Shown piece by piece: positions 16,383 to 23,898 of a stretch of DNA of 64,000 nucleotides. The translations under genes and the position numbers were made by a program. Numbering within the stretch: position 1 is the first letter of the stretch; every line of letters begins with the position of its first letter. Source of the stretch: an uncultured Coriobacteriaceae bacterium (lineage in GTDB: Bacteria; Actinomycetota; Coriobacteriia; Coriobacteriales; Atopobiaceae); the NCBI GenBank assembly GCA_902801175.1, contig CADCHF010000015.1, forward strand, positions 1-64,000, read 5' to 3'. The notes under the pieces were generated by a model that was not told the origin of the DNA, did no database searches, and worked only from the letters and a program-made list of their open reading frames with translations.

Positions 16383-17216
16383 TTATCTTCCGGTAGGCTC
16401 TTTGCGCGCGCAGTTGCGCAGCAGCGCCTTCAGCTCGCCCGCACAGGCAGACTGCGAGCTATGGCGCTCTTCGATCGAGCGGCACAGCTCCGCTGTTCGC
16501 GTCTTGACCCAGCCCTGGTTGGACAGCAGGCGCCCCAGACGCATCTCCTCACAGTCTAAAAGCTCGTGGAGGCGCTCGCGGACAACGCCCTCCTCGATGA
16601 GGGTCAGCTCGAGTTCCTGGGCCAGGTCGTCCACGCTCGCGATCGCATCAAGGTCCCGGTTTTCGTACCCAAGGTGACGCGTGGCAACCTCGAGCGTGCG
16701 CAGAGCCTCGGTCGCGCCATTATGGTAGGCAGCCTGCGCAAGCAGGAAGAAGGTCGTGCGCTTGTTCCCCTCTCCCCCGTTGACGCTGGGATGCAGACGC
16801 CTGACGAGCCTTTGGTACAGGCCGCGCAGCTCGGCGAGCTTTGCCGAGCTCGGCGCCAGTGGGCCAACGGGCAGTGCAAGCGCTCGCTCGTAGTCCTTGC
16901 GCGCCTGTGCGACCATGGCCTCCAATGGTGAAAGCTCTTCGTCCAGCTCTCGCTCGATGAGGTCCATCTGCGGAGCGAGGCCCCCTTCGACCTGTGCTTT
17001 CGCAAAGGCGAGGCGATGCCTTTCCCTGCGGCATGACAGCTCGGCCTCAAGCAGCTCCTGCTCCAAGCCACCGAGCTTGAGGGCGTATTCTACCTGTATC
17101 CGAGGAATCTGCCGGAGCCGTATCTCATCCATGCGAACGATCGCGTAAAGGATTGACTCCCTGGCGCTGCGGATCTGGTCGCGCAATCGCTCAACCTGCT
17201 GTGTTGTGCCGTTCAT
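16383..17216 (-). CDS. Coiled-coil protein with a J-domain-like segment
   Basis: This 277-aa cytoplasmic protein is mostly predicted helix, rich in Arg, Glu and Leu. The N-terminal half should form a coiled coil (QQVERLRDQIRSARES, LEQELLEAELSCRRERHRL). In the middle, ELRGLYQRLVRRLHPS resembles helix II of DnaJ-type domains up to the HPD tripeptide, but reads HPS, so interaction with DnaK by the standard mechanism is doubtful. A similar layout occurs in DnaJ-like helix proteins of Firmicutes. No partner gene is adjacent. AGGGGTGATC lies upstream of the ATG. Function unknown. Confidence 0.7.
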   Translation of the reverse strand: MNGTTQQVERLRDQIRSARESILYAIVRMDEIRLRQIPRIQVEYALKLGGLEQELLEAELSCRRERHRLAFAKAQVEGGLAPQMDLIERELDEELSPLEAMVAQARKDYERALALPVGPLAPSSAKLAELRGLYQRLVRRLHPSVNGGEGNKRTTFFLLAQAAYHNGATEALRTLEVATRHLGYENRDLDAIASVDDLAQELELTLIEEGVVRERLHELLDCEEMRLGRLLSNQGWVKTRTAELCRSIEERHSSQSACAGELKALLRNCARKEPTGR

Positions 17217-17470
17217 CTGTGATCACCCCTGGCCACGAGGCTCATGCTGGTGCTCAACATACGAGATGGCTCGGACAGAAATAGACTGCTGGATTTGTGC
17301 GGAGATGTGGGCCTGCGCAGGCTCAATGCCGGATTTGTCCCTCTTTCACGGGGCTGGTGCCTGCCCAACCTCTTGGGGAATTGGGTCACCTCTCGCAGCC
17401 GTCACTTGGAAGCGCAAAGCAAGCCTCTCAGCGCGAGCCAAAAAAGCCATTGGCGCCGGGACAGCGCGGC

Positions 17471-18097
17471 CTACTGCTTTCCCCAGCGCGACAGCAGCTT
17501 GCTGAAGCGGTGCCACCTGTGCAAGATCCACTTGCCGGCAGCCTCCACAGTCTCGCCAGTCGTGCGCCCGACCTCGTGCATCGAGCAGCACTTGTCTGCC
17601 AGCGACACCACCCAGCCTTCGGCCGACATAGGCGGAATCACGTGCCACACGGGCCACATGTGGCGCCGCACGGCATCCACCTGCTTCTCGCTCGCCCCAT
17701 ACTCCTCGCGAGCGATTCGCGCGCCCTCCCTGGGATGCGAGCGCGCCTTTATGTAGGACGGGCTCAGAAAGACCTCGTCCACGGTCATGCCAATGTCGTG
17801 CAGCAGGCTCGCACGCACCGCGTCAACCTCGCTCACCTCAACGCCATGCTCGCCGAGCCAGCGCGCCAAAAGCAGCGCATAGCCCGCCGTCTCCATGCTG
17901 TGGACGGCGATGTTTCCGTCCTTGCTGTGGTGCGGAACGCTCCGCGCCTTGGCAAAGCGCTCGGAGGAAACAATGTCTCCCCCAATCCTCATGATGTCTT
18001 TGACCAGCGCCTCTTCCACCAAAACTCGCAATCTGTCGCGCCGACCAACGTTCGTCCTGCGGCCCTCGCCAACATAAGGCCCAAGCCCGCAAGCCAC
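17471..18097 (-). CDS. HD domain phosphohydrolase
   Basis: This protein of about 208 aa contains an HD domain, which hydrolyses nucleotide or other phosphoesters with bound metal. The first metal His is in VHSMETAGYA, and the HD doublet is in SLLHDIGMTVDEVF. Further conserved His residues lie in KARSHPREGARIA and RRHMWPVW. The C terminus (ILHRWHRFSKLLSRWGKQ) is basic. The start is uncertain: the longest frame begins at a GTG at 18097 with no good ribosome-binding site, and the domain could start 30 codons later. It is 112 bp downstream of the cardiolipin synthase gene, in the same direction, and may share its transcript. Confidence 0.78.
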   Translation of the reverse strand: MACGLGPYVGEGRRTNVGRRDRLRVLVEEALVKDIMRIGGDIVSSERFAKARSVPHHSKDGNIAVHSMETAGYALLLARWLGEHGVEVSEVDAVRASLLHDIGMTVDEVFLSPSYIKARSHPREGARIAREEYGASEKQVDAVRRHMWPVWHVIPPMSAEGWVVSLADKCCSMHEVGRTTGETVEAAGKWILHRWHRFSKLLSRWGKQ

Positions 18098-18209
18098 GGT
18101 CGCCTACGGGCTGCAATCACAGCCCTCAAACAAAAGCTACCCACCGCACCGATCCGCAAACGCAGGAATGCCCTAGCTCCCAAAAGCTGCAGGACCCTGC
18201 GCCAGGTGG

Positions 18210-19769
18210 CTACATCAGCGGCGAGGCCAGCCTCAGGATGAGATGCCACAGCTTTACATGCGCGGCCGGGTCGCGGTAGTCGTCGGTCACCTCGCGACTC
18301 TGCTCAAACATCCACTCAAAGTCGGCCTTGGTGTCGCCCACCGCCTCGCAGCCGTAGTACATGCAGCCGTTCTCAAAGTGGTGGTACAGGCTGCGATAGT
18401 CCAGGTTGATGGTTCCGCAGGTGGCAAACTTGTCGTCGGTCACGCACATCTTGCAGTGGCAGAAGCCGGGCGTGTACTCAAAGATACGCACACCGCACCT
18501 CACCAATCCGTGATAGTACGACCTCGTGAGCGCGTACACCATCTTCTTATCGGGAATGCCCGGCGTCACAATGCGCACGTCAACGCCCCTGCGCGCGGCA
18601 AGCCCCATCGCGTGGCGCATCTCGTCGGTAATGATCAGGTACGGCGTCACATACCACACGTAGTCCTTTGCGTACTCCGCCGCCGATATGTAGACGTCCT
18701 CGCCCACCTGAATGTCGTCCATGGGACTGTCGGCATAGGGCAGCACAAAGCCCTCTGCCTCGGCGTTTGCCTTGGTCGGCGCAAGATAGCGCTCGTACGA
18801 CACGTCGTCCACGTCGCCCTCGGACACCGCGTTCCACATCTCGAGGAAGGTCACCGTGAGGCTCTGCACGGCCGGACCCTCCAGGCGAATGCCTGTGTCC
18901 TTCCAGTGCCCAAAGGGATGCGTGAGGTTAAAGTACTCGTTTGCGATGTTATAGCCACCGGTAAAGCCCACGCGCCCGTCCACGACCGTGACCTTGCGGT
19001 GGTCGCGATTGTTGAGGAACAGGTTGAGACCCGGCGCAAACGGGTTGAACACCTTGGCCTTGATTCCCCTGGCTTCAAGACGCTCCACAAAGTCGGTGTT
19101 CACAAAGCCAATCGAGCCCATGTCGTCGTAGAAGACGCGCACCTCGACGCCAGCGCGCACGCGGTCCTCCAAGATCTCTTGGATGGCATGCCAGCTCTCG
19201 GCGTCCTCGATGGCGTGGTACTCCATAAAGATGAACTTCTTGGCGCGACGCAGCTCCTCCTTTTGGGCCTCGATGCCCTTGGTCGCGTCGTCGTAGTAGG
19301 TGACCTTTGTGTCGTCGTACACGGGGTATCCCGACATGTCGCGCAGGTAGCGGGCTATGTTTGCCGCGCGACCGTCGACTGCGGCCAGGCGCTTTTGGGC
19401 CTCGTCGCCGCTACGCAGCGTGGGCATGAGCCGCTTGTCGACCTCCGCGTAGCGCTCGCGCATCTTGCGTGTGTAGCTGTTGAGGCCCACCAGCAGGTAG
19501 AATGTCACGCCAAAGATGGGCAGCGCCATGATGGTGATGATCCAGGTCATCTTGGAGTCCGAGGGGCGGTTGTCGTTGTAGATGAGCAGCACCAGCAGGG
19601 TGCCCAGCACGCGCGTGCCAATGGCAAACCACTCCGCCTGCTCGGCAAAGCGCAGACTGATGAGGAGAATGACCAGCACCTGCAAGATGATTGCGATGCC
19701 GGCAAATATCAGCCGCTTGACGCCGTTTTTGACTTCTGCCTTTGTTTCGAGGGTTTGGTTGTTCTCCAT
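18210..19769 (-). CDS. cls: Cardiolipin synthase
   Basis: The enzyme joins two phosphatidylglycerols into cardiolipin at the cytoplasmic membrane. The 519-aa protein has two N-terminal membrane helices (residues about 20-45 and 80-100) and then two phospholipase D domains. The first catalytic motif is HRKVTVVDG and the second is HCKMCVTDD, both with the HxKxxxxD spacing. The segments KVFNPF and NNRDHRK and the end PAAHVKLWHL also fit. The ATG at 19769 follows GCGAGG; an upstream in-frame start lacks one. The length is normal for the family. Confidence 0.94.
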   Translation of the reverse strand: MENNQTLETKAEVKNGVKRLIFAGIAIILQVLVILLISLRFAEQAEWFAIGTRVLGTLLVLLIYNDNRPSDSKMTWIITIMALPIFGVTFYLLVGLNSYTRKMRERYAEVDKRLMPTLRSGDEAQKRLAAVDGRAANIARYLRDMSGYPVYDDTKVTYYDDATKGIEAQKEELRRAKKFIFMEYHAIEDAESWHAIQEILEDRVRAGVEVRVFYDDMGSIGFVNTDFVERLEARGIKAKVFNPFAPGLNLFLNNRDHRKVTVVDGRVGFTGGYNIANEYFNLTHPFGHWKDTGIRLEGPAVQSLTVTFLEMWNAVSEGDVDDVSYERYLAPTKANAEAEGFVLPYADSPMDDIQVGEDVYISAAEYAKDYVWYVTPYLIITDEMRHAMGLAARRGVDVRIVTPGIPDKKMVYALTRSYYHGLVRCGVRIFEYTPGFCHCKMCVTDDKFATCGTINLDYRSLYHHFENGCMYYGCEAVGDTKADFEWMFEQSREVTDDYRDPAAHVKLWHLILRLASPLM

Positions 19770-19895
19770 GCTGTACCTCGCTCTAACCTGTGACAACTCG
19801 GCCTAATCGCGAATTGTTGATGCGCTGGTGCAATTTTGCACGAACCGGTCTGTGCTTTGCAATGTGTGAGTTGGTAAACTTGCGGCGCCGCGGGG

Positions 19896-20113
19896 CCGTC
19901 CGTCCGTTGGGGACGGTTCCTCTTGGACGGAAACCAGACATCAAACCCGACCCCGTGTCAGGTTCAGAACCCGTGGGCACACACTTATAACGTCCATGTG
20001 TAAGGTCGAGCTTGCGCCAACCCCCATTAAGTGTGTGTCCGTCGAACGAAAGGCACACACTTAACGGGGTCTATGCAAGGTTCAGCTAGCACGCAATCGA
20101 TTTAAGTGTGCGT
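19896..20113. repeat. Cluster of palindromic intergenic repeats
   Basis: This gene-free stretch upstream of cls holds two repeat types. A GTCCGT/GGACGG palindrome around GGGGACGGTTCC lies at about 19896-19932. Four copies of CACACACTTA, in both orientations, follow near 19979, 20028, 20054 and 20102. The middle two form an inverted pair: 20022-20037 and 20054-20069 match in 15 of 16 positions, with CCCC outer ends. TGACACACTTAA also ends the repeat unit at 2256-2290, which links the two families. Confidence 0.65.
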
Positions 20114-20136
20114 GGGCGGCGTAACGACCGCGAACC

Positions 20137-20586
20137 TTACACGAGATTTAAGATCGATCTTGCGAAGAGGACGCCTTCGTGGCGTTCTGCGTTGATCTCG
20201 CGTGCCTGGCGGCGGCGATTGAAGCCCAGCTTGGGCAGCTGTCGCATCGCCTCGTCCGCAATTCGTTTCGCCACCCATCCGGCGTCGCACTCGGGCGGCA
20301 TCACCACGTCGCCCATGCTCCAAAAGACCTGCAGGTCAAAGGCGTCATCCTGGCCCTTTGCACAGGATGACGCCTCACTGTCTAGTCGCACAAAGGCAGG
20401 GTCGTCAAAAAGGCACCACACACAGCCGGACGCGTCGAGCCACACGTTCCTCTCGCCACGCTCAAGCGCCTTCGCTACGCCTGCAATCTTGAGCGTCACA
20501 TACGGCGCCAATACCCGGTCAAAGACCTCCCGGTTTTGCTCCGCACACCGCCTGAGCTCGTCGATATCCACACCAAGCCCTGCCAT
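20137..20586 (-). CDS. Hypothetical protein
   Basis: This is a 149-aa soluble protein. The first residues (GLGVDIDELRR) recall the start of holo-acyl-carrier-protein synthases (GIGVDIVEI), but the rest shows none of that family's later motifs, so I do not call it AcpS. Other features are RGERNVWLDASGCVWCLF, an internal acidic stretch and a basic C terminus (LGFNRRRQARE). The ribosome-binding site is poor. The gene is 108 bp downstream of the cystatin-like lipoprotein gene, in the same direction. Function unknown. Confidence 0.6.
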   Translation of the reverse strand: MAGLGVDIDELRRCAEQNREVFDRVLAPYVTLKIAGVAKALERGERNVWLDASGCVWCLFDDPAFVRLDSEASSCAKGQDDAFDLQVFWSMGDVVMPPECDAGWVAKRIADEAMRQLPKLGFNRRRQAREINAERHEGVLFARSILNLV

Positions 20587-20694
20587 CTCGTGGAAAACAA
20601 AGGTTAGACAAGCCCATGGTAGCGCTCTACACGCCCGGTGGCCGTGTCAGCCGCTCGGTGTCCGCGCCTGCACGCCCGGCACCACGCACCAGCC

Positions 20695-21465
20695 CTACAC
20701 GTACGCCAGCAGGTCGAACGCCTCCACTGCAGTGAACTCCGCCTCGCCCTCGAGGTTCTGGTACACATCCACCACATAGAGCTGCGTATTGGGATCGAGC
20801 GTTGCGGGGGCGCCCACGCAGAGCAGACGGTAGTTGGTGCCCGAGACCGGCTGCGTTCCCAAGAGAGCGAGCGGACGAAGGCTCACGCCGAGGTGCTTCT
20901 CAGCCCCTGCTACAAAGGCCGCACCGGCCTCGTCGGGAACAATCAGCGCGTCGTCGGTGACCTGCGGTGCCACGGACCAGCCACCCATAAGCCCCTGCGG
21001 CACCGTCTCGTCGGCAGTCGCGGGCTCGCTCACAACAATCTCCTCGACGCCGCTCATCTTGCAGGCGCCCTCAAGGTCCTTGTAGACCACCGCCACGTAC
21101 CAGCCGGGCTGGGCGTTAGGCGCAACGGGCGCGCCCTGGCAGAGGTAGGCAAGGTTGGTGCCCGAGACCACCTGGGTCGCCAGCACGCAGACGGGCGTGA
21201 GCTCCATGCCCACATAACCCTGCATCGCTTGGTCAAACGTCTCGCTCTCATCGCTGGTCAGAGCGTTGGCGGGAACGTCCTCGTTGACCTCCCAGCCACC
21301 AAGGAGCTGCTCTCCCTGGGTCTCCTGTGTGTCTTGCGGTGTGGTCTCGGTGGTGCTGTCCACCTCTTCTGGGGCGGTGTCCTTGCTGCACGCAAAGAGC
21401 CCCATGGCGAGCGCCGATGCGCTCATTACGACAAACGTCCTTCTTGAGATTTCCTGTGCGAACAT
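20695..21465 (-). CDS. Lipoprotein with two tandem cystatin-like domains
   Basis: This 256-aa exported protein starts with SRRTFVV and a hydrophobic segment ending in the lipobox GLFAC (Cys26), so it is probably a lipoprotein; the twin Arg hints at Tat export. An acidic/Thr linker leads to two repeats of about 100 aa. Each repeat begins with a GGW motif (LGGW at 55-58, MGGW at 160-163), and about 45 residues later comes QVVSGTN (98-104) or QPVSGTN (205-211). An N-terminal Gly followed by QxVxG is the cystatin signature for inhibition of papain-like cysteine proteases. Each domain then has a strand ending in YKDLEG or YQNLEG. The role as a surface protease inhibitor is an inference from these motifs. 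Confidence 0.8.
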   Translation of the reverse strand: MFAQEISRRTFVVMSASALAMGLFACSKDTAPEEVDSTTETTPQDTQETQGEQLLGGWEVNEDVPANALTSDESETFDQAMQGYVGMELTPVCVLATQVVSGTNLAYLCQGAPVAPNAQPGWYVAVVYKDLEGACKMSGVEEIVVSEPATADETVPQGLMGGWSVAPQVTDDALIVPDEAGAAFVAGAEKHLGVSLRPLALLGTQPVSGTNYRLLCVGAPATLDPNTQLYVVDVYQNLEGEAEFTAVEAFDLLAYV

Positions 21466-21671
21466 GTCAACCTCCTGCCGACACGCGCCGAACCCTAGGC
21501 CATCGTCTGCCTACACCCCTAATACGCATCGGCGAGGCGCTTTGTCGCCCGCTCACGGTAACGTCACAAATCCCCAGTTGATGGGTGGTTTTAGGGGGCT
21601 TGGGGGCTGTGTTTTTGCGGCGTTGGCGGCCATGCCGTGTCGGCGTTGCAACAGTGATTGCAAAGTCGCAG

Positions 21672-22310
21672 CTACAGCCACTCGGGCGGCTCGTCGGTGG
21701 CGTTTCGCACCTGCCAGTAGAGGTCAAAATCCTCAAAGCAGCTCAAGAAGTCAACAAACTGCTCGGGCGTAAGGCGCTGACCGTCCACCACAACGGTCCG
21801 CTCGCCGCGCTCGCCCGGCTCAATGTGCGCCACACCGGTCTCGTTAGCGTAGAAGGCCCGTCCCCCACCCTGAGCCGAGGTCTCCTGCGACTCGCCGCGG
21901 CCAAGCGGCACGGTGCGCATGCTCGCGTGGTCCACAAGGTGCTGCACCTTTACCATGAGCGCGTCGTAAGCCTCGTCCTGCGAAACCTGCCGCGCGTCGG
22001 CCGCAATGCTCACGCGCCGGCCCACGTAGCCCCACTCGCGGCGCGGGTCATCTGCGGGCACCTGCTCAACGGCCGTCCACACCGAGGCGGTGCCAAACGC
22101 GTAGCGCTCCACCGCAAACTCCACCGTGTGGCCGCTGGGGTCAAGCGCAAGGATCTGGTAGCTGTCGTTGGTGGGGCTCTGCACGCCGGCCAGGTAGTCG
22201 GTTAGGTGGTTGTAGCAGTCCTGGCAGTAGGAGGTACTCCCCATGAAGACGCGCGCGGGTTTGCCGCAGACAGCGCACAGGCTGGTGTAGCGCGGACCGC
22301 TGGATTCCAT
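21672..22310 (-). CDS. Zinc-ribbon-containing hypothetical protein
   Basis: This 212-aa protein has an N-terminal four-cysteine zinc ribbon (SLCAVCGKPARVF and YCQDCYNHL) and then a domain of unknown function (YQILALDPSGHTVEFAVERY, REWGYVGRRVSI). The C terminus ends FEDFDLYWQVRNATDEPPEW. The start at 22310 is chosen because AAAGGAGG precedes it; the long upstream extension in the same frame is hydrophobic nonsense. There is no signal peptide. I do not recognise the second domain. It is monocistronic. Confidence 0.75.
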   Translation of the reverse strand: MESSGPRYTSLCAVCGKPARVFMGSTSYCQDCYNHLTDYLAGVQSPTNDSYQILALDPSGHTVEFAVERYAFGTASVWTAVEQVPADDPRREWGYVGRRVSIAADARQVSQDEAYDALMVKVQHLVDHASMRTVPLGRGESQETSAQGGGRAFYANETGVAHIEPGERGERTVVVDGQRLTPEQFVDFLSCFEDFDLYWQVRNATDEPPEWL

Positions 22311-22810
22311 GGCAGCCTCCTTTTGGCAGTGTGGTATTGGCGGGGCGAGGTGTTGCGTGAACTTATAGGATACACAAGACGCGAGGGCGGGACGAGAGTG
22401 CGGGGTGGAGTGAGGGGTAGCTCCCAGCAAGATAAACAAGGACGAGAGTTGAAAGCTTGGCGCTGTTCGTGCCGCTATGACTGTTGCAGATAACGCTCCG
22501 ACTTTCGCCGCAGTCGCAGTCAAAAAGGCCGATGAACTGCTGAGGGATCGGTTGCGCAAAAGCAGTGCTCCGCGTCACTGAGCAAATTGCAGTAAAGGTG
22601 ATTAAGAAAGCCACGGCGGCGGAGCTGGTCTCGTTGCGGTTGCCGTAGAGAAGACAGCCGGGATGATCATCAGGAAGCAGTTTGCGTACAGATCGCATTA
22701 CCGACCTTAACAACAGTCGTTTGGAAAGGCTCCTCTTGTGACATCGGCAAGAGGAGCCTTTGTGATTCTGGCAAGATGCTCGCTTTTGGCCGGCCACAAG
22801 CGACCGCCGC
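22311..22810. terminator. 500-bp gene-free stretch with a strong hairpin at 22725-22761
   Basis: AAAGGCTCCTCTTG (22725-22738) and CAAGAGGAGCCTTT (22748-22761) are exact 14-bp arms around nine bases, with A/T tails on both sides. This could end transcription in both directions and is the likely terminator of the minus-strand CFI-box gene at 22811. The rest (22,311-22,720) shows only short, unconvincing plus-strand reading frames, one of 34 codons at about 22,476. Confidence 0.6.
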
Positions 22811-23692
22811 TTACCAGTCCTTATCCTCGTAGGGCAGCGATGGGACCCCCTGTCCCCGCAGCCGCCTCACAAGCCTGTCCAAGCTCGCGCGGCCAATGCC
22901 CCTAAACCACCTCGACCCGCCAAAGAGCCTGACGAGCGTCGGACTCACGGCATAGTAGGCCCTAACAAACAGCCGCCCAAAGCGACTCAAAGCAAGTCGC
23001 TCGTCCCTAAACCTGCGCAGAGTCCACACCTCAGGGCAGTCGTACGAGCCATAGACGGCAGTCGCAATGTAGCAGCCACCCTTGCGCGCCGTTGGCTGCA
23101 CGCCGGCCGCAGGGCAAAGGACGTCCTCTGTGTAGTCCTTCGCCTCCTTAAGGCTCCAGCCGGTCAGCTCGCGCAGCCGCTTTATGGCCGCGATCTTGTC
23201 GCCGGTGTCGCTTAGGATGTCGATGAGCTCCTGGTACTGTTCCTCGGTTATGGGGGTCGCGCTGGGCTGACCCTCCTGGCGCCGCACGCCAATGCCGGCC
23301 GCGGGATAGAGGACCTCTTCCGTGTAGTCCTTTGCCTCCCTAAGACCCCAGCCTGTCAGCTCCATCAGTCGCTTTATGACAGCGACCTTGTTGCTGGTGT
23401 CTGTGATCATGGAGAGAAGCTCCTGGTACTGCTCCTCGGTTATGGGGAGGGCGGTGTTGCGGGGGTCCAGGTACTGTTCGTCGGACATGACGGTTACAAC
23501 GGGCATGGGCTTTTGGAGCTCCTGGCCATGCCACCAGCTGGCCTCGGCGGCATCGGTGGCTGGCGCGCTGGACTCTATGAGCCTCTTTGCGGCCTCGAGG
23601 TCATACTTTGCGCCGCAGGTCTGGCAGACGAAGTACTCGCCCTGCTTGACCAAGTCGTTGCCGCCACACAGCTCGCAAGCGATAGCCCTCAT
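22811..23692 (-). CDS. Zinc-ribbon / double L7/L12-like / CFI-box protein
   Basis: This 293-aa protein is built from recognisable pieces. Residues 1-45 form a zinc ribbon (CELCGGND and CQTCGAKYDLEAA). Then come two copies of a 55-aa module starting ITEEQYQELL and ending AVIKRLMELTGWGLREAKDY or AAIKRLRELTGWSLKEAKDY; the second part of each closely follows the C-terminal domain of ribosomal protein L7/L12. The C-terminal 90 residues start GGCYIATAVYGSYDCPEV and contain LRRFRDERL and FVRAYYAVSP, the CFI-box C-terminal domain seen in many otherwise different bacterial proteins. No enzymatic motif is visible. GAGGTG precedes the ATG at 23692. A role in protein-protein contact or RNA binding is only a guess. 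Confidence 0.82.
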   Translation of the reverse strand: MRAIACELCGGNDLVKQGEYFVCQTCGAKYDLEAAKRLIESSAPATDAAEASWWHGQELQKPMPVVTVMSDEQYLDPRNTALPITEEQYQELLSMITDTSNKVAVIKRLMELTGWGLREAKDYTEEVLYPAAGIGVRRQEGQPSATPITEEQYQELIDILSDTGDKIAAIKRLRELTGWSLKEAKDYTEDVLCPAAGVQPTARKGGCYIATAVYGSYDCPEVWTLRRFRDERLALSRFGRLFVRAYYAVSPTLVRLFGGSRWFRGIGRASLDRLVRRLRGQGVPSLPYEDKDW

Positions 23693-23898
23693 GTTGTTAT
23701 CACCTCGAAAAAAACTTTGATGCCGCAGTTGCCGGGAGGGGTCGCGCCCGTCTTGTGCTGCCAGGTGTTTGGCCGCCAGACAGTGCAACAGTATACAGGC
23801 GCTGTTGCAGTGGGGCGGCTGCTCAGCTTGAGGTGAGTGCGGGCGGTGGTGGCTGTGGGCCCCGTTGGCGACGCGGGTGCGTTCGGTGCGCCTCTCCC

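Noticed and set aside
20137-20586. Holo-acyl-carrier-protein synthase
   Set aside because: Only the first ten residues resemble AcpS; the later conserved Glu/Lys motifs are absent.
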